Positions 52,203 through 60,396 of a DNA stretch of 64,000 nt are shown here, in pieces. The DNA is from Streptomyces caelestis (GTDB taxonomy: Bacteria; Actinomycetota; Actinomycetes; Streptomycetales; Streptomycetaceae), in NCBI RefSeq assembly GCF_001279005.1, contig NZ_LGCN01000212.1, positions 62,001 to 126,000 on the forward strand, given 5' to 3'. Position numbers and translations under genes: made by a program. The notes under the pieces were generated by a model that was not told the origin of the DNA, made no database searches, and saw nothing but the letters and a program-made list of their open reading frames with translations. How positions within the stretch are numbered: the first letter of the stretch is position 1; each line of letters opens with the position of its first letter.

Positions 52203-53162
52203 ATGAACCAGGACACCACCACCCAGCACATCACCGACGGAGCTCCGCTGACCGGTCGGATCGCACTCGTCGCCGGGGCCACACGCGGTGCCGGACGCGC
52301 GCTCGCCGTCGAACTCGGCCGGCTGGGCGCCACGGTCTACGTCACCGGCCGCACCACCCGTACGCACGCCAGCGAGATCGGCCGGAGCACGGAGACCATC
52401 GAGGAGACCGGCGAACTGGTGACGGCGGCTGGCGGTACCGGCATCGCGGTGCCCACCGACCACCTCGACGAGGACCAGGTACGTGCCCTCGTCGGACGCA
52501 TCGAGCGCGAGCAGGGACGGCTGGACGTCCTCGTCAACGATCTGTGGGGCGGCGAGCACCTCCTCGTGAAGTCCGTGTTCGGCAAGAAGAGCTGGGAGAC
52601 GCCCCTCGCCGACGGGCTGCGCATCCTGGAACTCGGAGTCCGGTCCCACGTGATCACCGCGGCGCTGGCCCTCCCGCTCCTGGTGCGCTCCGACGCCCCG
52701 CTCCACGTCGAGGTCACCGACGGCACGGCGGCGTCCAACCGCCGCTACCGTGAGAACCTCTTCTACGACCTCGCCAAGAACGCACCGATTCGGATCGCCT
52801 TCGGCTTGGGGGAGGAACTGGCGCAGTACGGGGGCACGGCCGTCGCCGTTACACCGGGCTTCATGCGCTCGGAACAGATGCTTGCCCACTTCGGTGTGAG
52901 CGAGGAGAACTGGCGGGACGCCGTCGCCCAGGAACCCGCCTTCGCCATCGCCGAGTCACCGCACTACCTCGCCCGCGGGGTCGCCGCGCTCGCCGCGGAC
53001 CCGGACCGGGCGGCCCGCTGGAACAAGAAGTCCGCCTCCAGCGCGGACCTCGCCAAGGCCTACGGCGTACGCGACGTGGACGGCAGCCAGCCCGACGCCT
53101 GGGCGTACTTTGAGGACACCTTGTACGGCAGGAAGGACGGCTCGGCGGACAACTACCGCTGA
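52203..53162 (+). CDS. Short-chain dehydrogenase/reductase
   Basis: 319 residues from ATG 52203 (MNQDTTTQHI); the frame is open to 52161 but that start is less likely. The Rossmann motif VAGATRGAGRALAVELG (about 23-39) is an SDR TGxxxGxG variant with Ala for the first Gly-side residue, and VTGR after strand 2 suggests NADP preference. LVNDLWGG stands where NAG normally lies, and YDLAK (about 188-192) is the catalytic YxxxK. A C-terminal extension of about 60 residues follows (RWNKKSASSADLAKAYGV). This is the branch annotated as SDR with NAD(P)-dependent oxidoreductase activity; the substrate is unknown. It lies alone. Confidence 0.88.
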   Translation: MNQDTTTQHITDGAPLTGRIALVAGATRGAGRALAVELGRLGATVYVTGRTTRTHASEIGRSTETIEETGELVTAAGGTGIAVPTDHLDEDQVRALVGRIEREQGRLDVLVNDLWGGEHLLVKSVFGKKSWETPLADGLRILELGVRSHVITAALALPLLVRSDAPLHVEVTDGTAASNRRYRENLFYDLAKNAPIRIAFGLGEELAQYGGTAVAVTPGFMRSEQMLAHFGVSEENWRDAVAQEPAFAIAESPHYLARGVAALAADPDRAARWNKKSASSADLAKAYGVRDVDGSQPDAWAYFEDTLYGRKDGSADNYR

Positions 53163-53337
53163 CACATCCCGAACCGGAACCGGAAACAGACGCCGCTGCC
53201 GCCGAACGTCACGGAAGACGGGAGCGACGGCTGCCCGAGTCCGTGCAGGACGCGGGCCTTGACCCCGGTTCCTGGACACGGGTTATGCGGCTTGCGGCAG
53301 GCCCGGCACACGGGCACGGGCATGGGCACGGGCGCGG

Positions 53338-53715
53338 TCACCGGATGGTCCCGTTCAGCGTCTCGTAGTGGTCGCACAGGGCGTTCAGCGCGCGGGCCAG
53401 GCGCCGGGCGTAGCCGGGGGCGCCGCCGAAGCGGGGACTGGGCTGCGTCTCCAGCCTGCTGCGGGCCTCCCACACACAGCCGAGCACGGTGTAGCGGTGG
53501 ACGCTGTCCGGCTTCAGCTTCCGGGCCGCCGCCTCCACCTCGGGAACCAGCAGCTCCAGGTGACCGCGCACGAGGGCGGTCAGCGTCTGAAGCTCGTCAC
53601 CGGTCGGCGGCAGGGCTTCGGGGACGGCGTCGGGATCCAGCAGCCGGTTCACGGTCTCGCGCATCGTGGCGAGGTCGACCGGCGTGGTCCGGGTGTCCGG
53701 CCGGGTGGTGGTCAC
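53338..53715 (-). CDS. DUF6415-type small Streptomyces protein
   Basis: 125 residues from GTG 53715, which overlaps the upstream gene stop (GTGA). The sequence is helical: TMRETVNRLLDPDAVPEALPP, then LVRGHLELLVPEVEAAARKL (about 50-70), VHRYTVLGCVWEARSRLE and YARRLARALNALCDHYE at the end. I recognise this pattern as the DUF6415 family, which is restricted to Streptomyces relatives and commonly sits beside XRE-type regulators and small proteins such as the next one. No signal peptide. Function unknown. Confidence 0.8.
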   Translation of the reverse strand: MTTTRPDTRTTPVDLATMRETVNRLLDPDAVPEALPPTGDELQTLTALVRGHLELLVPEVEAAARKLKPDSVHRYTVLGCVWEARSRLETQPSPRFGGAPGYARRLARALNALCDHYETLNGTIR

Positions 53716-53918
53716 CGGGTCACCGCCCGGCGGGTGCGGTGGCGGGGGCACCGGCAGGGCGGGAATCCGAAGGCGCCGGGGGCGAGCGCGGCCGGGTCCT
53801 CCCCGAACCCGACGGCGACCAGCTCGCCCCGGTCCTCGACGACGGCCCCCTGCGCGTTCACGGTGTAGACCTGGATCGTCATTTTGACGCCGGTCTTCGG
53901 TGGGGCGGTAGCGTTCAT
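53712..53918 (-). CDS. Small conserved Streptomyces protein upstream of DUF6415 gene
   Basis: 68 residues from ATG 53918, preceded by GAGGAG at about 10 nt; a second ATG 12 codons in (MTIQVYTVNAQGAVV) may be the true start. The conserved part is IQVYTVNAQGAVVEDRG, and a Cys-rich basic end, FPPCRCPRHRTRRAV, could bind metal (two Cys, one His). Coupled by overlap to the DUF6415 gene, and divergent from the XRE regulator 205 bp away. Function unknown; the trio is a recurring Streptomyces neighbourhood. Confidence 0.75.
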   Translation of the reverse strand: MNATAPPKTGVKMTIQVYTVNAQGAVVEDRGELVAVGFGEDPAALAPGAFGFPPCRCPRHRTRRAVTR

Positions 53919-54043
53919 GGTGTTGACGCTCCTCAGCAGCGTTGGCCATGCCCCGGGGCCGCTCGCAGCGCGGTCGCCGGGGTCTTGTCTGTCATGCGTC
54001 GAGGGTCGCCGCTCGCGCACAACTGCGGCATAACCGACGGGTG

Positions 54044-54058
54044 TTACCGAAGCGGTAA
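54044..54058. promoter_or_regulatory. Palindromic operator candidate TTACCG-AAG-CGGTAA
   Basis: A perfect 6-bp inverted repeat with a 3-nt spacer in the 205-bp divergent region, 65 bp upstream of the XRE regulator start and about 125 bp upstream of the small-protein gene on the other strand. It is AT-richer than its surroundings, as expected for a regulator binding site. Autoregulation by the XRE protein is the simplest reading. Confidence 0.55.
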
Positions 54059-54123
54059 TACGCTCGTTCCTGATTCCGTGAACGCGTGACGAAGCGCCTA
54101 CCATCACTACGGAAGTCGGCCCC

Positions 54124-55569
54124 ATGGATGCCATCACCCACGGCCCGCTCGCTCCCGAGGTCCTCGAACGAGACGACGTGAAGCGAGCCCTGGCAGAGCA
54201 CGACTTCGCCGCGGCCTTCTCACTGATCAAGAAGTGGGGCGGCCTGTCCCAGAACCGCATCGCGTCGGCCTGCCAGCTCACCCCCGGCAAGGTCTCCACG
54301 ATCATCAGCGGCCAACAGCAGGTCACGAGCTTCGATGTGATCTGCCGCATCGCAGACGGGCTGCGCATCCCCGGACGTCTCGTCGGCCTCGCCGACCGCC
54401 CGTGGGAAGAACAGCCCGACATCCCCGACCCGCTGACTCCGCCTACCGCACAGCCTTCTGAGGGCACCGCTTGGTGTCCCGCAGTGGCAGTGCACCTGGC
54501 CGCAGACCTGACCAGGAGCGACCTCGTGATGGACCGCCGCACCGCAACCCGTGCCCTCGCCGGCGCCACTCTGTCCGGAGCACCCCTGCTCGACACCCTG
54601 GAGGGATGGCTCCAGCCCGCCCCGCGGGTCGATCAGGGCCACCGCCGCGGACGTATCGGACAGCGTGAGGTCCACGAACTGGAAGCGACGGCCCGTGCCT
54701 TCCGTGCGTGGGACCATCGGTTCGGCGGCGGCCTCCGCCGCAAGGCGGTCGTCGGACAACTCAACGAGGTGGTCGGCCACCTGGAGGACCACCAGGCACC
54801 GGATGTCGAACAGGGGTTGTTCCAGGTGATGGCCTACCTCGGTGGGACCGCAGCAACCATGGCCTGGGACTCTGGACACCAGAAACAGGCACAGAACTAC
54901 TACCTCTTGGCGCTGCGCGCTGCTCACGCTGCCGACGACACCGCATTCGGCGCCAACGTGCTGGCCGGCATGGCGCGGCAGATGCTGTACCTGGACCGTC
55001 CGCAGGACGCCCTCGAACTCACGCACTTGGCGCAAAAGGGCGCCGGAAGAGCAGCCAACCCGCGTCTGCGGGCCATGCTGCACACGCGGGAGGCATGGGC
55101 GTACGCGGCCATGGGCCGGGCTGCGGCATTCCGCCGGGCCACCAGCGAGGCGGAGGAAGCACTCGCCGACGCCGGCGGGGAGGAAGAGCCCTACTGGATC
55201 GCGTACTTCGACAGTGCGGAGCTGGCCGGTGTCACCGGCGGCCGTCTGCTGGACATGGCTCGCGCAGATCCTCAGAAACATGCGGAGGCCGCTGCCGGAA
55301 ACATCCGCAGTGCGCTCGCCGGACGTGGCTCGGAGGCAGGGCGTAGCCACGCCCTGGATCTGATCGGGCTTGCGGAGTGCCACTTCCTGATCGGGGATCT
55401 GACCGGCGCAGTCGAACACACACATCACGCAGTCGACGCTGCTGCCCGGACCCGCTCAAGTCGTGTCCGCGCCCAGCTCGGGCAGCTGTACCCGTACACC
55501 GTGGGCCGGTCGGCATCGCGTACGGTCGGCGAGGCGCGGGCAAGGATCCGCGACGTCCTGTCGAGCTGA
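54124..55569 (+). CDS. XRE-family transcriptional regulator with TPR-like C-terminus
   Basis: 481 residues. An N-terminal helix-turn-helix (about 30-85) has LSQNRIASACQLTPGKVSTI and ISGQQQVTSFDVICRIADGL. A linker (90-165) leads to a long helical repeat region (about 185-460) with Ala/Leu-spaced TPR-like helices (for example ALRAAHAADDTAFGANVLAG and ALELTHLAQKGAG). The build resembles Streptomyces regulators in which a helical sensor domain binds a peptide or partner protein. The SLOG-like gene follows after 9 bp. A perfect palindrome upstream is a likely operator. Confidence 0.87.
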   Translation: MDAITHGPLAPEVLERDDVKRALAEHDFAAAFSLIKKWGGLSQNRIASACQLTPGKVSTIISGQQQVTSFDVICRIADGLRIPGRLVGLADRPWEEQPDIPDPLTPPTAQPSEGTAWCPAVAVHLAADLTRSDLVMDRRTATRALAGATLSGAPLLDTLEGWLQPAPRVDQGHRRGRIGQREVHELEATARAFRAWDHRFGGGLRRKAVVGQLNEVVGHLEDHQAPDVEQGLFQVMAYLGGTAATMAWDSGHQKQAQNYYLLALRAAHAADDTAFGANVLAGMARQMLYLDRPQDALELTHLAQKGAGRAANPRLRAMLHTREAWAYAAMGRAAAFRRATSEAEEALADAGGEEEPYWIAYFDSAELAGVTGGRLLDMARADPQKHAEAAAGNIRSALAGRGSEAGRSHALDLIGLAECHFLIGDLTGAVEHTHHAVDAAARTRSSRVRAQLGQLYPYTVGRSASRTVGEARARIRDVLSS

Positions 55570-55578
55570 AGGAGCGCC

Positions 55579-56061
55579 GTGACCACGATCGCCGTGACCG
55601 GGCACATGGACCTGACCGACAGCAGCGTGCCCCTGGTGCGCGATGCGCTACGGGAAACACTCCGGCCCTACGTCGACGACCTCACCGGCGTCTCGTGCAT
55701 CGCCAGGGGATCCGACACCCTGTTCGCTGAAGTCGTCCTCGAGCTGGGTGGCCGCCTGGTCGTGGTCGTCCCCTCGAAGGACTACCGGCAGAGCAAGGTC
55801 AAACCCGACCACGCCGACGCGTTCGATCGGCTCGTGCAGGCCGCGGACGATGTCGTCGTACTCGACAACGAGACGGCGAACCGAGCCGCCTATGAGGAGG
55901 CCAATCGCACGCTGCTGCACCGGGCCAGCCGTCTGGTCGCTGTCTGGGACGGCACGCCCCCGAGCGGCAAGGGCGGCGGCACGGCAGACACTGTCCAGGA
56001 AGCCCGCGAAGCCGGATTCCCCGTAGACGTCGTCTGGCCCGCCGGGGCCGCGCGGGGATGA
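55579..56061 (+). CDS. SLOG/DprA-fold-like nucleotide-binding protein
   Basis: 160 residues from GTG 55579, with AAGGAG 4 nt upstream. The N-terminus, IAVTGHMDLTDSSV, then CIARGSDTLFAEVVLELGG (about 40-58), VVVPSKDYRQSK and DDVVVLDNETANRAAYEEANRTLL resemble the SLOG (SMF/DprA/LOG) Rossmann superfamily, which binds nucleotide-derived ligands. A GTPPSGKGGGTADTV loop (about 126-140) is the later glycine-rich ligand loop. It is co-transcribed with the XRE regulator. SLOG proteins often sense or process nucleotides in stress or conflict systems; here a role as ligand sensor for the regulator is only inference. Confidence 0.72.
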   Translation: MTTIAVTGHMDLTDSSVPLVRDALRETLRPYVDDLTGVSCIARGSDTLFAEVVLELGGRLVVVVPSKDYRQSKVKPDHADAFDRLVQAADDVVVLDNETANRAAYEEANRTLLHRASRLVAVWDGTPPSGKGGGTADTVQEAREAGFPVDVVWPAGAARG

Positions 56062-56119
56062 GCCCCACGTCCCCATGCGCTGGAACGGCCTCGTCGACCA
56101 TCCGGCCGGTGAGGCCGTT

Positions 56120-56767
56120 TCATGCCCGCCAGGCGCCGACGATGCCGGTGAGCTGGGCAAGGCTGTCGATCCGCCAGTCCGCTTGCGCCACCACCTCCGG
56201 ATCGTCCGCCCACAGGTAGCCCCATGGTCCGCGGCGAAGGTGCGCCGTACGCAGCCCTGCCGCCTTCGCGGGGAACACGTCGTTGGCCGGGTGGTCACCC
56301 ACGTACAGGGTCGCCTCCGGGACCGTCTGCGCGACCTCGATGACCCGGTCGAAGAAGGCCGGTTGCGGCTTCGCAACGCCCCACTCCCCCGAGGTGACGA
56401 TCAGGTCCGCCGGGAGATCCAGGCTCCGCAACAACTGTCCCGCGCGCGGTGTCTGGTTCCCGGCGATGACCACGCGGACGCCCAGCCGGCGCAGCGCGGT
56501 CAGTGCTGGGCGGACGTCGTCGTACAGGTCGCTCTCGTCCAGGTCTTCCCCACGGCCGGCGGCGTCGCGGGCCTGGTACTCGGCAGCGACGTCGATGCCC
56601 GGCCGTACCAGGCGGAGAGCTTCGGCGTTGTCCAGCCCCCGGGCCACGACGGCACCCACGAGCGCGGACAGGGTGTGGCGGGGGACATCCAGCCAGTCGG
56701 CCCAGGACGCCCAGTACCGGTCGTCCCGGGTGATCGTCTCTCCGACGTCGAACACGATGGTCTCCAT
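56120..56767 (-). CDS. HAD-family hydrolase-like protein with altered motif I
   Basis: 215 residues from ATG 56767; GTG 56770 is the immediately upstream alternative. Motif I is FDVGETIT: the first Asp (nucleophile) is present, but Gly replaces the second Asp found in phosphatases. Motif II is in VIAGNQT, motif III Lys in WGVAKPQPAFF, and motif IV in YVGDHPANDV (GD...ND). The cap is of the small helical C1 type (about 20-85). The missing second Asp suggests non-phosphatase or weak phosphatase activity, as in dehalogenase-like relatives. It is convergent with the SLOG gene. Confidence 0.82.
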   Translation of the reverse strand: METIVFDVGETITRDDRYWASWADWLDVPRHTLSALVGAVVARGLDNAEALRLVRPGIDVAAEYQARDAAGRGEDLDESDLYDDVRPALTALRRLGVRVVIAGNQTPRAGQLLRSLDLPADLIVTSGEWGVAKPQPAFFDRVIEVAQTVPEATLYVGDHPANDVFPAKAAGLRTAHLRRGPWGYLWADDPEVVAQADWRIDSLAQLTGIVGAWRA

Positions 56768-56910
56768 CACGACCGCAGCCTAGAACCGAATGCGCAAGCA
56801 CTCCGCTGAGGGAAGATCAGCGTCCACGCTCGACCGCGTTCGTGCGTCCCGTCGGCGGGGGCCGGGAGCAGACCGTGGCCCCGGAGCGGTTACGTCCGGC
56901 GGACGGCGTG

Positions 56911-56942
56911 AACCGTCACCCCGGCCGGCCGGGGTGACGGTT
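56911..56942 (-). terminator. Terminator of mmsA
   Basis: A perfect 14-bp stem, aaccgtcaccccgg / ccggggtgacggtt, with a CCGG tetraloop, 10 bp beyond the mmsA stop on the minus strand. Confidence 0.9.
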
Positions 56943-56951
56943 CGCGCGGGC

Positions 56952-58454
56952 TCAGTGGTTGCGCGGGAAGCCCAGGTCGACGCCGGTGGGGGCGTCGGCC
57001 GGGTCGGGCCAGCGGGTGGTGACGACCTTGCCGCGGGTGTAGAAGTGCGTGCCGTCGTTGCCGTAGATGTGGTGGTCGCCGAAGAGGGAGTCCTTCCAGC
57101 CGCCGAAGGAGTGGTAGCCGACGGGGACCGGGATCGGGACGTTCACGCCGACCATGCCGGCCTCGACCTCCAGCTGGAAGCGGCGGGCGGCGCCGCCGTC
57201 CCTCGTGAAGATCGCGGTGCCGTTGCCGAAGGGGGAGGCGTTGACGATGTCGAGGGCCTCCTCGTAGGTCTCGGCGCGCAGGACGCACAGGACGGGGCCG
57301 AAGATCTCGTCCTGGTAGGCCTTCGCCGTGGTCGGCACCTTGTCGAGGAGGGAGATGCCGATCCAGTGGCCGTTCTCGTGGCCGTCGACGGTGAAGCCGG
57401 TGCCGTCCAGGACGACCTCGGCGCCCTCGTCCGCCGCGCCGGCCACGTAGGAGGCCACCTTGTCGCGGTGGACCTTGGTGATCAGCGGGCCCATCTCGGA
57501 GGCGGGGTCGTTGCCGGGGCCGATCTTGATCTTCTCGGCGCGCTCGCGGATCTTCTCCACCAGCGTGTCGCCGATCGCGCCGACGGCGACGACCGCGGAG
57601 ATCGCCATGCAGCGCTCGCCCGCCGAGCCGTAGGCCGCGGAGACGGCCGCGTCGGCCGCTGCGTCGAGGTCGGCGTCGGGGAGGACCAGCATGTGGTTCT
57701 TGGCGCCGCCGAGAGCCTGGACGCGCTTGCCGTTCGCGGAGGCGGTGGTGTGGATGTAGCGGGCGATCGGGGTGGAGCCGACGAAGGAGACCGCCTTGAC
57801 GTCGGGGTGGGCCAGGAGGCGGTCGACGGCCACCTTGTCGCCGTGGACGACGTTGAACACGCCGTCGGGGAGACCGGCCTCGGAGAGGAGTTCGGCGAGG
57901 CGGACCGAGGCCGACGGGTCCTTCTCGCTCGGCTTCAGCACGAACGTGTTGCCGCAGGCGATGGCGAGGGGGAACATCCACATCGGCACCATCGCCGGGA
58001 AGTTGAACGGCGTGATGCCGGCGACGACGCCCAGCGGCTGGCGGATGGACGACACGTCGACGCGGCTGGCGACCTGCGTGGACAGCTCGCCCTTGAGCTG
58101 CACGCTGATGCCGCAGGCCAGGTCGACGATCTCCAGGCCGCGCGCCACCTCACCGAGCGCGTCGGAGTGCACCTTGCCGTGCTCGGCGGTGATCAGCTCG
58201 GCGATCTCGTCGCGGTGGGCGTCGAGCAGCGCGCGGAACCGGAAGAGGATGCCGGTGCGGGTGGCGAGCGAGGACTGGCCCCAGCTCAGGTACGCCTCCT
58301 TGGCGGCGGCGACGGCGGCGTCGACCTCCTCCACGGAGGCGAACGCGACCTTCGTGGTGACCTCGCCGGTCGCCGGGTCCGTCACCGGACCGTACGTACC
58401 CGAGGCGCCTTCGGCGGTCCTGCCGCCGATCCAGTGGTTGACGATCTTCGTCAT
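56952..58454 (-). CDS. mmsA: Methylmalonate-semialdehyde dehydrogenase (CoA-acylating)
   Basis: 500 residues, the family's normal length, starting MTKIVNHWIGG. Aldehyde dehydrogenase motifs: TPFNFPAMVPMWMFP (148-162), FVLKPSEKDP (171-180), FVGSTPIA (224-231), GGAKNHM (249-255) and the catalytic Cys282 in GERCMAIS. The GAKNHM and NFPAMVP motifs mark the MmsA/IolA branch, which oxidises methylmalonate or malonate semialdehyde to propionyl- or acetyl-CoA in valine and myo-inositol breakdown. The IolC-type kinase 325 bp upstream on the same strand favours an inositol role, but valine catabolism is also possible. Confidence 0.95.
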   Translation of the reverse strand: MTKIVNHWIGGRTAEGASGTYGPVTDPATGEVTTKVAFASVEEVDAAVAAAKEAYLSWGQSSLATRTGILFRFRALLDAHRDEIAELITAEHGKVHSDALGEVARGLEIVDLACGISVQLKGELSTQVASRVDVSSIRQPLGVVAGITPFNFPAMVPMWMFPLAIACGNTFVLKPSEKDPSASVRLAELLSEAGLPDGVFNVVHGDKVAVDRLLAHPDVKAVSFVGSTPIARYIHTTASANGKRVQALGGAKNHMLVLPDADLDAAADAAVSAAYGSAGERCMAISAVVAVGAIGDTLVEKIRERAEKIKIGPGNDPASEMGPLITKVHRDKVASYVAGAADEGAEVVLDGTGFTVDGHENGHWIGISLLDKVPTTAKAYQDEIFGPVLCVLRAETYEEALDIVNASPFGNGTAIFTRDGGAARRFQLEVEAGMVGVNVPIPVPVGYHSFGGWKDSLFGDHHIYGNDGTHFYTRGKVVTTRWPDPADAPTGVDLGFPRNH

Positions 58455-58779
58455 GACCGAGAGCTCCTTCACAGATGGCGGCGACGGGTGGAGACGTGCC
58501 GTTCGTACAGCGTGTGCGCCCCGGCCGCGGGCGGACGCGCCGCGGCACCGGCCACGGATCCATCCCACCAGGACCGGGTGGCCGGACGGGCCCGACACAG
58601 TGTCGGCCGTTCGGGTCCGCGAGTGGACACATGACACTGCGGCGAAACCTCCGGCGCGGGGCCGCGGCGGGCGGGGAGTCGTCGCCCGCACCTCGCTCCT
58701 GCCAAAGCGGGGCGGCCTCCCGCGCCGGAGGCGATCGGTGGGGCGCCGGTGACGGCGCCCCGGGGGACGTGCGGCTCGG
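58455..58779. promoter_or_regulatory. Intergenic region between iolC-type gene and mmsA
   Basis: 325 bp between two minus-strand genes. No convincing ORF with a start signal. It probably contains a separate mmsA promoter. GAAGGAGCTCTC, a few nt upstream of the mmsA ATG, gives a good Shine-Dalgarno (AAGGAG). No strong palindrome was found. Confidence 0.4.
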
Positions 58780-59730
58780 TCATGTGACGGCGCCGGCGGC
58801 GAGCGCCGCGTCGATCTCGTCGGGGGTGGGCATCGCGGAGGAGCACTCCAGGCGGGAGGCGACGATGGCGCCGGCGGCGTTGGCGTGCCGCACGGTCTTC
58901 TCCAGGTCCCAGCCGGCCAGCAGGCCATGGCAGAGCGCGCCGCCGAAGGCGTCGCCGGCGCCGAGGCCGTTGAGGACGTTCACCGGCAGCGGCGGGACCT
59001 CGGCCACCCGGCCGTCCCCGTCCATCGCCAGCACGCCCTTCGGGCCCTGCTTGACCACCGCGAGCTCGACCCCGGCGGCGAGCAGGGCGCGGGCGGCGGC
59101 GTGCGGTTCGCGCTCCCCGGTGGCGACCTCCACCTCGTCCAGGTTGCCGACGGCGACCGTGGTGTGGCGCAGGGCCTCGCGGTAGAAGGGGCGGGCGGCG
59201 TCGGGGTCGGCCCAGAACATCGGGCGCCAGTCGAGGTCGAACACGGTGGCGTGGGACCCGGAGCGGTGGGCGAGGGCGGCGAGGGTGGCGGTGCGGCTGG
59301 GTTCCTCGCTCAGCCCGGTGCCGGTGACCCAGAAGACGCGCGCCCCGCGGATCGCGTCCAGGTCGAGTGCGTGGGCGTCGATCTCCAGGTCGGGGGCCTT
59401 GGGCCGGCGGTAGAAGTACAGCGGGAAGTCGTCCGGCGGGAAGACCTCGCAGAAGGTGACCGGGGTGGGCAGGCCGGGGACGGACGTGACCCAGCGGTCG
59501 TCGACGCCGAAGTCGCGCAGCGCCTCGTGGAGGTAGGCGCCGAAGGGGTCGTCGCCGGTGCGGGTGATCACCGCGGTGCGGCGGCCGAGGCGGGCGGCGG
59601 CGACCGCGACGTTGGTCGCCGAGCCACCGAGGAACTTGCCGAAGGACGTGACCTGCGACAGCGGTACGCCCGTCTGGAGCGGGTAGAGGTCCACCCCGAT
59701 CCGCCCCATGGTGATCACGTCGTACGCCAT
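58780..59730 (-). CDS. iolC: 5-dehydro-2-deoxygluconokinase (IolC-type, PfkB family)
   Basis: 316 residues from ATG 59730, with AAGGGGACG upstream. PfkB/ribokinase motifs: MGRIGVDLYPLQTG and GGSATNVAVAAARLG near the N-terminus (about 8-50), and NGLGAGDAFGGALCHG near residue 260-275 (anion hole plus catalytic Asp). The TMGRIGVDLYP and YFYRRPKAPDLEI motifs are characteristic of IolC, which phosphorylates 5-dehydro-2-deoxygluconate in myo-inositol catabolism. It is upstream of mmsA (the IolA reaction), with the other iol genes not in this window. Regulation may use the inverted repeat at 59819-59834. Confidence 0.9.
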   Translation of the reverse strand: MAYDVITMGRIGVDLYPLQTGVPLSQVTSFGKFLGGSATNVAVAAARLGRRTAVITRTGDDPFGAYLHEALRDFGVDDRWVTSVPGLPTPVTFCEVFPPDDFPLYFYRRPKAPDLEIDAHALDLDAIRGARVFWVTGTGLSEEPSRTATLAALAHRSGSHATVFDLDWRPMFWADPDAARPFYREALRHTTVAVGNLDEVEVATGEREPHAAARALLAAGVELAVVKQGPKGVLAMDGDGRVAEVPPLPVNVLNGLGAGDAFGGALCHGLLAGWDLEKTVRHANAAGAIVASRLECSSAMPTPDEIDAALAAGAVT

Positions 59731-59818
59731 CGCGTCCCCTTCGTACGGCTGGAAGGCATCTACGGCTTCACGGCTCTCCCTGGTTCTAGCCCCGGGCACG
59801 AAGCCCTGTCAATGTTTT

Positions 59819-59834
59819 GTCCGGACATTCGGAC
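59819..59834. promoter_or_regulatory. Inverted repeat GTCCG-N6-CGGAC upstream of iolC
   Basis: GTCCG and CGGAC separated by gacatt, about 90 bp upstream of the IolC start and embedded in an AT-richer patch (aatgttttgtccggacattc). Position and symmetry suit a repressor site in the iolC promoter region. Confidence 0.45.
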
Positions 59835-59853
59835 GAGACTTTTCCGGCCTCCC

Positions 59854-59918
59854 GCCCGGACCCGCCGTCACGGACGCCCGGACCCGCCGTCACGGACGCC
59901 CGGACCCGCCGTCACGGA
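59854..59918. repeat. Three tandem 22-bp direct repeats
   Basis: Unit gcccggacccgccgtcacgg plus ac, repeated exactly at 59854 and 59876, with a third copy from 59898 that is identical for 21 bp. It lies in the 435-bp gap (59731-60165) between iolC and the small HTH gene, whose remainder holds no recognisable gene. It may be a protein-binding array or slippage product. Confidence 0.85.
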
Positions 59919-60165
59919 GGAAGTCAACGCGCCCCGCCGACGGACCGGCGTGCGCCTGTGTGGCGTTCCTGTCACAAACACTCCCGTGCCGTCACGGGCG
60001 TCACACGTGCGCGGGCCTTCCGTCACACCCGGCGCACAACCCCTGCCCTGCGGCCGCCGGGCCTCGTTGACCGGGCACAACGCATGCCCGATCACCAGCG
60101 CGCACCCGGCTCCCCCTGACGGCCGCCCCCGGCCGTCGCCGCGGTGCGCACGGGGAGGTGCCACC

Positions 60166-60366
60166 ATGACCGACCGATCGCTGTGGTCCTACAAGGACAT
60201 CGCGGCCCACATCAAGGTGCAGCCGGACACCGTCCGCTCCTATCGCAAACACGGCCTGCTGCCCCCGCCCGACCACGTGGAGGCGGGCAAGCCCTACTGG
60301 TACGCCGACACCGTCCGGGCGTGGGTCGCCTCCCGCCCGGGCAACCGGGGCCGCAGGGGAGGCTGA
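60166..60366 (+). CDS. Small MerR/AlpA-like helix-turn-helix protein
   Basis: 66 residues, ATG 60166 with GGGGAGG 6 nt upstream. The winged-helix pattern WSYKDIAAHIKVQPDTVRSYR (about 7-27), then KHGLLPPPDHVEAGKPYWY, matches one MerR/excisionase-type DNA-binding module, ending in a basic tail. There is no effector domain. It lies alone in front of the convergent alcohol dehydrogenase gene. Such proteins serve as small transcription factors or accessory DNA-bending proteins; no mobile element is visible nearby. Confidence 0.82.
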   Translation: MTDRSLWSYKDIAAHIKVQPDTVRSYRKHGLLPPPDHVEAGKPYWYADTVRAWVASRPGNRGRRGG

Positions 60367-60396
60367 CCTCCGTCGCCCCTTCGGGCGGGACCCCGC

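Noticed and set aside
59854..59918. The 22-bp repeats as a CRISPR array
   Set aside because: The units are head-to-tail without spacers, only three copies, and there are no cas genes.
60166..60366. Small HTH protein as an excisionase of an integrated element
   Set aside because: No integrase, attachment repeats or phage-like genes are present in the surrounding sequence.
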